Shown here: in pieces, positions 1 to 7,605 of the stretch | How the letters are laid out: each line of letters opens with the position of its first letter | Numbering within the stretch: the stretch's first letter is position 1 | Assembly (NCBI RefSeq): GCF_027594825.1 | Contig: NZ_CP088930.1 | Span: 2,665,019-2,729,018, forward strand | Direction of reading: 5' to 3' | Source: Serratia liquefaciens | GTDB taxonomy: Bacteria > Pseudomonadota > Gammaproteobacteria > Enterobacterales > Enterobacteriaceae | DNA length: 64,000 nt | Translations under genes and position numbers: made by a program | Notes under the pieces: model-generated | Seen by the model: only the letters and a program-made list of their open reading frames with translations | The model's database searches: none | What the model was told of the DNA's origin: nothing

Positions 1-2
1 CC

Positions 3-254
3 GTTGAAAACCCTACGCCGTTTTACATCACCCTGACCGGCATGACCCGCCAAACGCAGAAACAGGGCGGCGGCGCGCTGGGCGACTTCCAGCCGGTGAT
101 GCTGAAACCGAAATCGAGCGAAACCGTTAAAGTGCGCGACAACGGCCTCAACAGCTTTGTCGTTACCTATATCAATGACTACGGCGGTCACCCGGAACTG
201 CGCTTCGCCTGTAACGGCAGCGTGTGCAACGCCGTGCCCGAGACCAAAAAATAA
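3..254 (+). CDS. Periplasmic fimbrial chaperone, C-terminal fragment
   Basis: Last 83 residues of a PapD/FimC-type chaperone, which delivers pilins to an outer-membrane usher by donor-strand complementation. The visible part reads into the window in frame from base 3 with no start, so the 5' end lies outside. It shows the second immunoglobulin-like domain: a segment like PTPFYITLTG, then VMLKPKSSE and a YINDYGG strand, and ends with two cysteines (FACNGSVC) that could form a disulfide. The stop overlaps the AAGGAG ribosome site of the next pilin gene, so the genes form one operon. The function is inferred from family resemblance and from the three fimbrial genes that follow. Confidence 0.85.
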   Translation, partial: VENPTPFYITLTGMTRQTQKQGGGALGDFQPVMLKPKSSETVKVRDNGLNSFVVTYINDYGGHPELRFACNGSVCNAVPETKK

Positions 255-265
255 GGAGATTCCGC

Positions 266-880
266 ATGGCTGAATTCACCGGCGGCCGCCTGCGGCCCCT
301 GCTGATCGCCGCGCTGCTGGTTAGCGGCAGCGCGACGGCGGCAACGCCATTGGGCGTGATCCAAGGCACCACCGGCACCGTCAGCTTTCATGGCGGCCTG
401 CTCAGCTCCCCGTGCAGCCTGACGCCGGACAGCCAGGATCAGTCGATTGATTTGGGCGATGTTAACGCGCGCGACTTCCAAAATGCCGGCGATCAGAGTA
501 CGCCGGTGCGTTTTCGCCTCTCGTTCCGCAACTGCCTGCTGGGGGCCAAAGCCTTGGCGGATAACCCGGCCGGGCAGCGCAACGGCGATGCCGGGCAGCT
601 CTACTTGCAGGGTGAGCAGGCCGCCACGCTGGTGTTTCTCGGCGAAAGCGACATCAACAACCCCGATCTGCTGAAACTGAACGGCGGCGTACAGGGCATC
701 GGCCTGCGTTTGAAGGATCAGCAGGGCCATGCGCTGTCGCTCAACCAGCAGAGCCGGCCTTACATTCTGCAGCCCGGCAGCAATACGCTGTGGTTCAGCG
801 CCAGCGTGGAGTCCACGCAGCGAGCGGTGATGGCGGCCGGTTTTTCCGGCGTGGCGCACATTCAGGTGATTTACCTGTGA
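266..880 (+). CDS. Minor fimbrial subunit (type 1 pilin family)
   Basis: Predicted 204-residue pilin. The ATG at 266 is chosen over an upstream in-frame start because AAGGAG lies 7 bases before it and the protein then begins with a signal peptide (hydrophobic LLIAALLVSG, cleavage near ATA/ATPLG). The mature domain has the paired pilin cysteines (SSPCSL and FRNCLLG) and ends in a beta strand with a penultimate tyrosine (VIYL), as in subunits assembled by chaperone-usher systems. It sits between the chaperone and the adhesin gene, so it is probably an adaptor or minor shaft subunit rather than the major pilin. Exact position in the pilus is inference. Confidence 0.8.
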   Translation: MAEFTGGRLRPLLIAALLVSGSATAATPLGVIQGTTGTVSFHGGLLSSPCSLTPDSQDQSIDLGDVNARDFQNAGDQSTPVRFRLSFRNCLLGAKALADNPAGQRNGDAGQLYLQGEQAATLVFLGESDINNPDLLKLNGGVQGIGLRLKDQQGHALSLNQQSRPYILQPGSNTLWFSASVESTQRAVMAAGFSGVAHIQVIYL

Positions 881-894
881 GGTTCACAAACGCG

Positions 895-1899
895 ATGAAA
901 AAAACCTACCTTAACTCCTGCCTGCCGCTGGCACTGGCGCTGACGGCTCCGGCCGTCTGGGCCAACGGCTACGTGACGCCGGACGGCGGGGCAAAACAGT
1001 TTTATATCGACCTGAATGAAACCAACATTACAAATACCGTCGGTTTCACCAAATTGTTTCCCTATAATCTGGGCGGTACTTATACCGGTAAGGTCTATTG
1101 CGACACTCCCATTCCCCTCAGCCCGCATTTTTATAAATCGGATTCGGCTTTGCCGCCTTCCGACTACGGTAACGGCTATTTAAAACTGAATGATTTTCTG
1201 GACCTAAAAGCCGAGGTTTGGATCGCCGGCAATAAAAATGCCTATATCACCGTGCCGTTTTATAACGAGTCCAATCTGCTCAACCAGCACTCCTGTAAAC
1301 CACCTTATTTACAGGTCAATAACTATGGCAGTGGTTCCAAAGGCAAAATCACCTTCCGGGTGCGCAAAAAAATCATCAACGGCGTACAGATCAACGACCG
1401 GCAGATCATCGAGATGTATGGCCGTTTAGGATCAACCGACGCCGGTTTCGGCCCCAACCCGATGGCGCAGGTCTTTATTCAGTCCGCCATTCTCTACGTG
1501 CCGGATAAATGCGTGGTGAACGAAGGCCAACTGATCAACGTCGAGTTCGGCGAAATCGGCGGCAGCAACCTGAACGGTGCCAGCTACCCGCAAAGCATCC
1601 CGGTGCGCTTCCAATGTGAAGGCGGCAGCTTCGAGGACGGCACGCTGAATATCAAACTGGCGGTCTCCGGCACCCCGGCGCCCTTCACCAATAACGCATT
1701 TAAAACCGATAAAACCGACCTCGGTATCGAGATCAAACATAACGGCCAGTTGGTGATCCCGAATGAATTTTACCCGGTGCCGAATATCGGTAACGGCGGT
1801 AGCTGGAACCTGGTTGCCGCGCCGTTGGCCAACGGCGGTAAAGAAATCGCGGAAGGGGAATTCAACGCCTCTGCCACCATTGTGGCGGCCTTCGAGTAA
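895..1899 (+). CDS. Fimbrial tip adhesin, two-domain
   Basis: 334-residue secreted protein starting at ATG 895, about 14 bases after the previous stop, with GAGG just upstream. The signal peptide ends near VWA/NGYVT. It is longer than a pilin, which suits an N-terminal receptor-binding domain (about residues 25-200, Cys in KVYCDTP and HSCKPP) joined to a C-terminal pilin domain (about 205-334, Cys in DKCVV and RFQCEGG). The C-terminus ATIVAAFE lacks the usual penultimate Tyr. The lectin half (about 1000-1430) is visibly richer in A and T than the pilin half. Length and position make tip adhesin the best call; the ligand cannot be read. Confidence 0.75.
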   Translation: MKKTYLNSCLPLALALTAPAVWANGYVTPDGGAKQFYIDLNETNITNTVGFTKLFPYNLGGTYTGKVYCDTPIPLSPHFYKSDSALPPSDYGNGYLKLNDFLDLKAEVWIAGNKNAYITVPFYNESNLLNQHSCKPPYLQVNNYGSGSKGKITFRVRKKIINGVQINDRQIIEMYGRLGSTDAGFGPNPMAQVFIQSAILYVPDKCVVNEGQLINVEFGEIGGSNLNGASYPQSIPVRFQCEGGSFEDGTLNIKLAVSGTPAPFTNNAFKTDKTDLGIEIKHNGQLVIPNEFYPVPNIGNGGSWNLVAAPLANGGKEIAEGEFNASATIVAAFE

Positions 1900-1917
1900 T
1901 TCAGGGAGAAACAGACG

Positions 1918-2457
1918 ATGCGTTTACGCGCTTTAGCGATGCTCAGTTGCACGCCGCTACTCTTTTCGGCACTGCCGACGCTGGCGGACACCGAGCTGGT
2001 CGGCTCACCGCTGCAGTTCCACGGCACCGTGGTGAGTCGCCCCTGCAATATCGAACCGCAGTCGGCCGATCAGGTGGTGGAAATGGACACGGTGATCGTC
2101 AAAACCCTGTACCGCTACGGCCATAGCAACCCGGTGCCGTTCAACATCAAGCTGACCGACTGCAAAACGGCGGTGTTCAAAACCGTCAATGTCACCTTCA
2201 GCGGGAATGAGGACAGCGAACTGCCGGGCAAGCTGGCGATCAATAACGGCGCCAACGGTGCCGCGATCGCCCTGTTTGACAGCAAGGGCGCGGACATTGA
2301 TTTGAACCAGGCCACCAGCGCGGTGACATTGCAGGACGGCGCCAATATCCTGAATTTCACCGCCTATGTGCAGGGCCATCCCAGCGCGATACAGAATAAA
2401 ACCATTACCGAGGGTGAATTCAGCTCGGTAGCCAATTTCGTACTGGCTTATCAGTAA
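1918..2457 (+). CDS. Fimbrial protein (type 1 pilin family)
   Basis: 179-residue pilin with a signal peptide (cleavage near LADTELVG), the two pilin cysteines (SRPCNIEP and LTDCKTAV) and a C-terminal beta strand ending in LAYQ with penultimate Tyr. GGGAG precedes the ATG by 7-8 bases, and the gap to the adhesin gene is 18 bases, so it belongs to the same operon. Standing after the adhesin, it may be an anchor, terminator or adaptor subunit; the sequence does not decide between these. Confidence 0.8.
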   Translation: MRLRALAMLSCTPLLFSALPTLADTELVGSPLQFHGTVVSRPCNIEPQSADQVVEMDTVIVKTLYRYGHSNPVPFNIKLTDCKTAVFKTVNVTFSGNEDSELPGKLAINNGANGAAIALFDSKGADIDLNQATSAVTLQDGANILNFTAYVQGHPSAIQNKTITEGEFSSVANFVLAYQ

Positions 2458-2479
2458 GTCGGCGCCGCAGGAACACGTC

Positions 2480-4114
2480 ATGATGTCCAAACCCAAAGTG
2501 GCCTGGTTATTCGGGCTGGCGGCATTTTATTGCCTGATCGCCATGCACATTTACTGGCCCAATCGCGGCGGCAGCGGATTCTATCTGCCGTGGAACCTGG
2601 TTGGCGGGATCTTTATCGCCCTGTTGATCATGGGTGCGATGCTGTTCAGCCGTCCGCCGCTGGTCACCTCCGGCTTCTTTAACCTGCTGGCGTCAGGCAG
2701 CCTGATTTTGCTCTTGCCGCTGTTGTGGGCTCAGCAGCCCTGGCTGAGCGAGGCCCTGCCGCGCCTGATGGGGCTGGCGCTGGGCGTTCTGGCCTACTTT
2801 GCGCTGCTGCAAATTCCACTCGACCGCCTGCGGCGGCGCAGGCTGTTGATGCTGCTGCTGGCAGCGACGGTCATCGAAGCCTTGCTGGGGCTGGTGCAAT
2901 ACAGCCTGCTGCAGCCGGGCAACTGGATCGGCTACAACACCCTGAAAAACCGCCCTTACGGCATCTTCCAACAGTGGAACCTGATGGCCAGCTTTATGGC
3001 CACCGGCCTGGCGCTGGCACTGTATCTGCTGAGCACCCGTCGCCCTTTGTCGCGCAGTCTGCAATGGCTGGCCGCCGCCATGCTGCTGCTGGCACCGCTG
3101 TTGTTAATAGTTATCGCCTCACGCGTCGGGCTGCTGGCGGCGGCGCTGCTGTCACCGCTCCAACTGTGGATGTTGTACCGCCTTAACCGCCGCCGCGCCG
3201 GCGTCGCCCTGCTGTTGTTGATGGCCGGGGTAACCGCCGGACTGTTGCTGGTGATGCTAAATGGCGCCACGCGGGCAATCACCGTGGCGGAGCCGATTTT
3301 TTATCGGCTGGCTTACTGGCAGGAGGCCCTGCGCATGATCGCCGAACGCCCTTGGCTGGGCTGGGGTTACGGCCATTTTCAGCACGATTTTCTGCATCAT
3401 TTCTACACCACTCACAGCAGCGGCATGGAAAGCGTTGCCATCAGCCACCCACACAACGAACTCTTGCTGTGGGGCATCGAAGGCGGCCTGTTGTGCCTGA
3501 TCGGTATCGCCCTGATCGTCTGGGGGCTGTGGCGTTTGCTGCGGCGTACCCGCGCCCTGGCGTTACGACCTGCGCCCTGGCTGGCAGCGTTGCCGATCCT
3601 GCTGCACATGATGGTGGAATACCCGCTTTACCTCTCCGCCGCCCATGCGGTGCTGCTGCTGGCTATCCTGCGCGTTGGCGACGTTCCTCGCCGTTTGCCG
3701 CTGCCCTCCCGTTTGCAACTCCCGCTGCGGCTGACCACCGCGGGCATCGCTGCATTGCTGGTGCCGTATCTGCTTAACGGCCTGCACAGCGCGCTGATCA
3801 TTACCGCGGTGGAAAAAAGCGGCCTGCGGCAATTCGGCTCCATGAGCCAGGTCGTCACGCCAACGCCCTGGCAGGTCCGTTACGACTATGACGTCCAGTT
3901 ACGGCAGCTGCTGCAATACCCGCAAACCCGCGATGTCGCTACGTTGCTGAACTACCGGCAGTGGGCAGAAAACGAAATCCTCGTACGGCCGGACGCCAAT
4001 ATTTACATCAATTTGATGGCGGTCAGCCGGTTACTGCAACAGCCCCAGCGAGCCGCCGATCTGCAACGCCAGGCCAAGCGACTGTTTCCGCACGATGCGC
4101 GCTTTGAGGAGTAA
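2480..4114 (+). CDS. PglL/Wzy_C-family O-oligosaccharyltransferase or O-antigen ligase
   Basis: 544-residue inner-membrane protein with at least ten hydrophobic segments, a large periplasmic loop (about 270-335) containing the Wzy_C-type SHPHNELLLWG motif, and a soluble C-terminal tail of about 110 residues like that of PglL enzymes. In this superfamily the protein moves a lipid-linked glycan either to protein (PglL) or to lipid A core (WaaL). The tail, and the position 22 bases after a pilin gene in the same transcription unit, favour protein O-glycosylation, possibly of pilin; this is inference. AGGA lies upstream of ATG 2480, with a second in-frame ATG at 2483. A WaaL role is the main alternative, but no LPS genes are nearby. 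Confidence 0.72.
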   Translation: MMSKPKVAWLFGLAAFYCLIAMHIYWPNRGGSGFYLPWNLVGGIFIALLIMGAMLFSRPPLVTSGFFNLLASGSLILLLPLLWAQQPWLSEALPRLMGLALGVLAYFALLQIPLDRLRRRRLLMLLLAATVIEALLGLVQYSLLQPGNWIGYNTLKNRPYGIFQQWNLMASFMATGLALALYLLSTRRPLSRSLQWLAAAMLLLAPLLLIVIASRVGLLAAALLSPLQLWMLYRLNRRRAGVALLLLMAGVTAGLLLVMLNGATRAITVAEPIFYRLAYWQEALRMIAERPWLGWGYGHFQHDFLHHFYTTHSSGMESVAISHPHNELLLWGIEGGLLCLIGIALIVWGLWRLLRRTRALALRPAPWLAALPILLHMMVEYPLYLSAAHAVLLLAILRVGDVPRRLPLPSRLQLPLRLTTAGIAALLVPYLLNGLHSALIITAVEKSGLRQFGSMSQVVTPTPWQVRYDYDVQLRQLLQYPQTRDVATLLNYRQWAENEILVRPDANIYINLMAVSRLLQQPQRAADLQRQAKRLFPHDARFEE

Positions 4115-4116
4115 CT

Positions 4117-4728
4117 ATGCTTAATATCCGGTTCACCTTGTTGGGTAGCGATAAATTTTATCAGCTCGGGCTGCGCCTGCTGGTGGAAGATTACCTTCAT
4201 AACCTGAATGCAAGCAGCCGCAGCGCCTCGGCCGGCTTGCAGAGTATGGAGCCGATAGAAATCGTCTTTCGCACGCTGGAAGACAGTTGCGGCTGCGCTC
4301 ACTGCTATCAAAGCCCTTATCAGATACCCCGCCACCGGCAAATGACCGTGCTGATCCTCAACGACCGCGATGCCCACTACGAGCACAAGCACCCGGCGCT
4401 GTTTAGCATTCATCGGCGCGATGATGACGCCGTCATCCGCGCCAAACTGCAGCTGGCGTTGGAGCGTTTCTGCCAGCAACCCTGGATCGCCCTGCACGCC
4501 AGCGGCATCTGGAAATGCCGACAGTGCCGTATTGCCGCCCTGAGCAGCTGCGAAAAAAAGGTGCTGAAGCTGATGAGCTCCGGTATGTCCGCCTGTACCA
4601 TCGCCGGCATGCTGCAGCGCAGCCAGAAGACCATCAGCGCCCATAAGCGCTCGGCGATGCGCAAACTGAACGTCCACAAAAGCATCGAATTGAACAAAAT
4701 GCTGCTGAATCAATTGGGATTGAACTGA
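4117..4728 (+). CDS. LuxR-type transcriptional regulator with cysteine clusters
   Basis: 203-residue regulator. The C-terminal third (about 140-203) is a LuxR/GerE helix-turn-helix (LSSCEKKVLKLMSSG, then TISAHKRSAMRKLNV). The N-terminal 130 residues loosely resemble a degenerate receiver without a clear acidic pocket. Two cysteine clusters, SCGCAHC at about residues 52-58 and KCRQC just before the HTH, are unusual and could bind metal or sense redox state. The start is ATG 4117, with GGAG overlapping the stop of the glycosyltransferase gene, so it is the last gene of the fimbrial operon. A role in fimbrial control is inferred from position. Confidence 0.75.
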   Translation: MLNIRFTLLGSDKFYQLGLRLLVEDYLHNLNASSRSASAGLQSMEPIEIVFRTLEDSCGCAHCYQSPYQIPRHRQMTVLILNDRDAHYEHKHPALFSIHRRDDDAVIRAKLQLALERFCQQPWIALHASGIWKCRQCRIAALSSCEKKVLKLMSSGMSACTIAGMLQRSQKTISAHKRSAMRKLNVHKSIELNKMLLNQLGLN

Positions 4729-4742
4729 GCGGCCGACGGGGT

Positions 4743-5669
4743 TCAGGCCGAGGCGAGTTTCCGTGGCAAGAAAATCTCCGCCAGCATGCACCGCGCCCCG
4801 CCGCCGCCCAGATCTTCAATGATATCAATCGGCCCGAGCGCCAGGCGGGCATAGTCGCCGATCAGAGCCTGTTGCTGCGCAGTGAAATGGGACCAGGCCC
4901 GGGTAGACATAGCGTAAACCGGGTGGCCGTCTTTGGCCTGCAGCTCCAGTACGTTGCAGGCAAAGGCTTCCATCTGGGCAAAACTGACGTCAACAATGGT
5001 TTTCCCGCTGCGTTGCAGCGTGGCGATCAGCGTGCCTTTTTGGGCTTCGTTGCGAATGCTTTCAAGGCAAACGATGGCATATTTCACCCCGACGCTCAGC
5101 ATCACGTTGGTGTGATAGATGGGCCGATTATGGCGGTCCGCAGCCTCAAACCAGACAATCTGATAGCCAGAGTGCCGTTCAAATTCGCGGCCCACCTCCG
5201 GCGAGCTGCGTGACGACAGACAGGCATAGGCCAGCTTATGCGGATGATCCAGGATCAGCGAGCCGGTGCCCTCCAGAAAGTGCCCCGCCAGTTCGTGGGC
5301 GGAAAGATCAATTTGCCGTTCAACCACAAACGCATTGGCAAGCTGCGTGATAATGTCCTGACGGCGCTCCCGTCGTCGGTTCTTCGCTTCCATCGGGAAG
5401 GTGAACAGGCTGCCGTCAGCCAGCAGTGCAATCCAGTTATTGGGAAATAGCGCATCCGGAGTTTCTTGCCCGCCGGCATCGTCAATCACCGTGACGTCGA
5501 TACCGGCTTGCGTCAGTGCATCGACGTAGTCATTAAAGGCAATTAATGCCCCCATCGCCTGATTTTCATTATTTTCCGTGGTTTTTTGGAAGAAATTGCT
5601 GTGCCGGGTTTCTTGATTGGCGGCGAAGCCGAATGGCCGCACCATTAAAACGGATTGGGTGGTTTGCAT
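4743..5669 (-). CDS. ctlX: CtlX-type guanidino-group hydrolase (arginine deiminase superfamily)
   Basis: 308-residue enzyme of the amidinotransferase/dimethylarginase fold. Visible active-site landmarks are FPNNW (about 75), EGTGSL (about 135), a HTNVML segment (about 185) carrying the catalytic His, and GGGGARCM near residue 292, which holds the nucleophilic Cys. These fit arginine deiminase or dimethylarginine hydrolase chemistry, releasing citrulline. ATG 5669 is preferred to a GTG at 5681 because a GAGAA element then lies upstream. It ends 14 bases from the convergent LuxR-type gene and is divergent from an Lrp-type regulator, which probably controls it. The exact guanidino substrate is not decided by sequence. 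Confidence 0.8.
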   Translation of the reverse strand: MQTTQSVLMVRPFGFAANQETRHSNFFQKTTENNENQAMGALIAFNDYVDALTQAGIDVTVIDDAGGQETPDALFPNNWIALLADGSLFTFPMEAKNRRRERRQDIITQLANAFVVERQIDLSAHELAGHFLEGTGSLILDHPHKLAYACLSSRSSPEVGREFERHSGYQIVWFEAADRHNRPIYHTNVMLSVGVKYAIVCLESIRNEAQKGTLIATLQRSGKTIVDVSFAQMEAFACNVLELQAKDGHPVYAMSTRAWSHFTAQQQALIGDYARLALGPIDIIEDLGGGGARCMLAEIFLPRKLASA

Positions 5670-5803
5670 GATGTTTCTCACAGGGTTCGGGATAGCGACG
5701 CCGCCCTATTATGGAAAATCAATTTGACGCCAAACAGTGTGATAACTGGCTAAATTGCTCTATATTTTTACAAATCGCCACTTCGAACCGACACTTTGAC
5801 ACC

Positions 5804-6226
5804 ATGAACGATACCGACCGCCAAATCCTCGCGCTGCTGCGCGAAAATGCCCGTAGCTCGGTGACCGAACTAGCCAATAAGGTCCGGGTTTCACGCGCTA
5901 CGGTGCAAAAAAGAATTGAGGCGCTGGAGGCGCAAGGGATCATTACCGGCTACACCATCCGTGTAAAACCGGGGGTGGAACATAACCGCATCCGCGCCTG
6001 GATGTCCGTGGCGGTCGAAGGCACCAAGGCGCAAAGCGTGTTGCAACAGCTACGCGGCGAGCCTGCGGTGTTTACCCTGCACACCACCAACGGCAAGTGG
6101 GACATTCTGGTGGAGATCCGCACCGACAGCCTGGAGAACTTCGACAAAATCCTCGGCCGTATTCGGCGCATTGCCGGCATTTCCAGCACCGAAACCAGCA
6201 TCCTGCTGTCGACGCACAAGGCCTAG
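5804..6226 (+). CDS. Lrp/AsnC-family transcriptional regulator
   Basis: 140-residue regulator with an N-terminal winged helix (DRQILALLRENARSSV, then VSRATVQKRIEALE) and a C-terminal RAM/AsnC ligand-binding domain (KWDILVEIRTDSLENFD). ATG 5804 is chosen because MNDTDRQIL is the usual start of the family; upstream in-frame codons from 5711 encode non-conserved residues. It is transcribed divergently from the guanidino hydrolase, 134 bases away, the arrangement of a local amino-acid-responsive regulator. The ligand is unknown; arginine or citrulline would be natural guesses. Confidence 0.85.
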   Translation: MNDTDRQILALLRENARSSVTELANKVRVSRATVQKRIEALEAQGIITGYTIRVKPGVEHNRIRAWMSVAVEGTKAQSVLQQLRGEPAVFTLHTTNGKWDILVEIRTDSLENFDKILGRIRRIAGISSTETSILLSTHKA

Positions 6227-6390
6227 CTTACTGCTTAGCTCGACGGAACATCGCCTCAAGCATTTCCAAAAACACGCCCATTAAAGCAAGAGGTGCCTTT
6301 TTACGCCTGTCCTTGGCCGTTTGCCGCTTTAGTTCGCAGGTTACCATGACCGTTTATGCGTTTATCGGTAACAGGATAAGGTGCTTGGCA

Positions 6391-7605
6391 GTGGGAAAAC
6401 CCTTTTTACGCAGTGGCCGTTTGGATGATGTGCTCGCATTGGGCGAGAATGGACAGCCGGTTTACGCCTGCGCGTTGCAGCTGCGGGAAACCCTGCGCAT
6501 TCGTCAACAGCAGCCGGCCGCTGATTGTCTGGCGATCCCGCAGCCGAACGAGGCGGGCACTCACATTGACTGGTACTCACCTTTCCCGGGAAAAGTCACC
6601 TCCTGGCTGGCGGCGAACGAGGCTCAACGCGCTCAGGCCGTGCGCCAATTGGAGCGCAGCCTGGCAACCTTCAATGCCCTGATCGCCGAGACGCAGACGA
6701 CCGACCATCCCAGCCAACGCCTTTTCGGCGCCTTGTTAAGCAAGGCGATGCAAATACCCGATCCCAACCATGTCTATCTGGTCGGCGATAAACCGGTGCT
6801 GACCTTTTGGGGCTTTATCAGGCCACAGGCACAGTGTCAGGACGATCCGCTGGCCTGTCTGCGCCCAGCCGAGGAGCCGACAGAAAAACCGATGCCCATT
6901 GCCGCCACTCCGCGCGCAGTCGCCGCCCCCGAGCCGCAACCTGCTGCGGAACCCGAAGCCCTGACGCCAGAGATTATCCCCGCGCCGGTGCGCAGGCCGT
7001 GGCGCCACTATGTGTGGATGGCACCGGTGATGCTCCTTATGGCCCTGCTGGCAGGCTGGCTGTACCAGGCAAACCGGCAACCGATCACCTCTCCGGCGGT
7101 GCCATCGCGCGCCCCACTGCCGGCCCGCGTCGCCAAACCGATCCCCAAACTGCATCTGCCATTGGCGCACGCCACGCTAATGCCGCCGCCGCCCGTCCCG
7201 GTGGTGTTGCCGCCGGCGGACAAAAATTCGCTGGTACTGCCAGCCGAAGCGGTCAAGGCCGGCTCCACCCGTTTTCTCAACGGCAGATGGCGCGCGACGG
7301 TAGCGTTGAAAGATCCGCTGACCGGCAAACGGCCCAGCCTGCAATACCGTCTCAATAACGGCAAAGGCACCGCCAGCATCACCTACGGCGACGCCATCAC
7401 CTGCCGGGCGCCGGTAGAGGCCGGGCTGATGCAGTCAGGCAATCTGGTGATCAACAGCCGCACCAAAGCGCGTTGCAGCGACGGCAGCCGCTACCCACTG
7501 CCGGAAATCGTCTGCAGGCAAAATGAGACCGGCCCGGCGGAATGCACCGGCCGTTACGCTGCGGACACGGTTTATCCCATGACGTTAAAGCGCGAGAGTA
7601 AATGA
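6391..7605 (+). CDS. srfA: Virulence-associated protein SrfA
   Basis: First gene of a srfABC set known from Salmonella and other enterobacteria; the molecular role is not established. About 404 residues: an N-terminal domain (FLRSGRLDDVLAL), a proline- and alanine-rich stretch (about 180-220), one membrane segment (APVMLLMALLAGWLY, about 226-240), a second proline-rich linker, then a C-terminal domain with four cysteines. GTG 6391 is preferred because AAGG lies 9 bases before it; ATG 6346 in the same frame is the alternative and adds 15 residues. Its stop overlaps the srfB start (ATGA), so translation is coupled. The single membrane segment suggests an inner-membrane protein with the C-terminal domain outside. 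Confidence 0.75.
   Translation: MGKPFLRSGRLDDVLALGENGQPVYACALQLRETLRIRQQQPAADCLAIPQPNEAGTHIDWYSPFPGKVTSWLAANEAQRAQAVRQLERSLATFNALIAETQTTDHPSQRLFGALLSKAMQIPDPNHVYLVGDKPVLTFWGFIRPQAQCQDDPLACLRPAEEPTEKPMPIAATPRAVAAPEPQPAAEPEALTPEIIPAPVRRPWRHYVWMAPVMLLMALLAGWLYQANRQPITSPAVPSRAPLPARVAKPIPKLHLPLAHATLMPPPPVPVVLPPADKNSLVLPAEAVKAGSTRFLNGRWRATVALKDPLTGKRPSLQYRLNNGKGTASITYGDAITCRAPVEAGLMQSGNLVINSRTKARCSDGSRYPLPEIVCRQNETGPAECTGRYAADTVYPMTLKRESK

Noticed and set aside
6097..6390. Long N-terminal extension of srfA overlapping the Lrp gene
   Set aside because: The added residues are not conserved; GTG 6391 with AAGG, or ATG 6346, gives the expected SrfA start.
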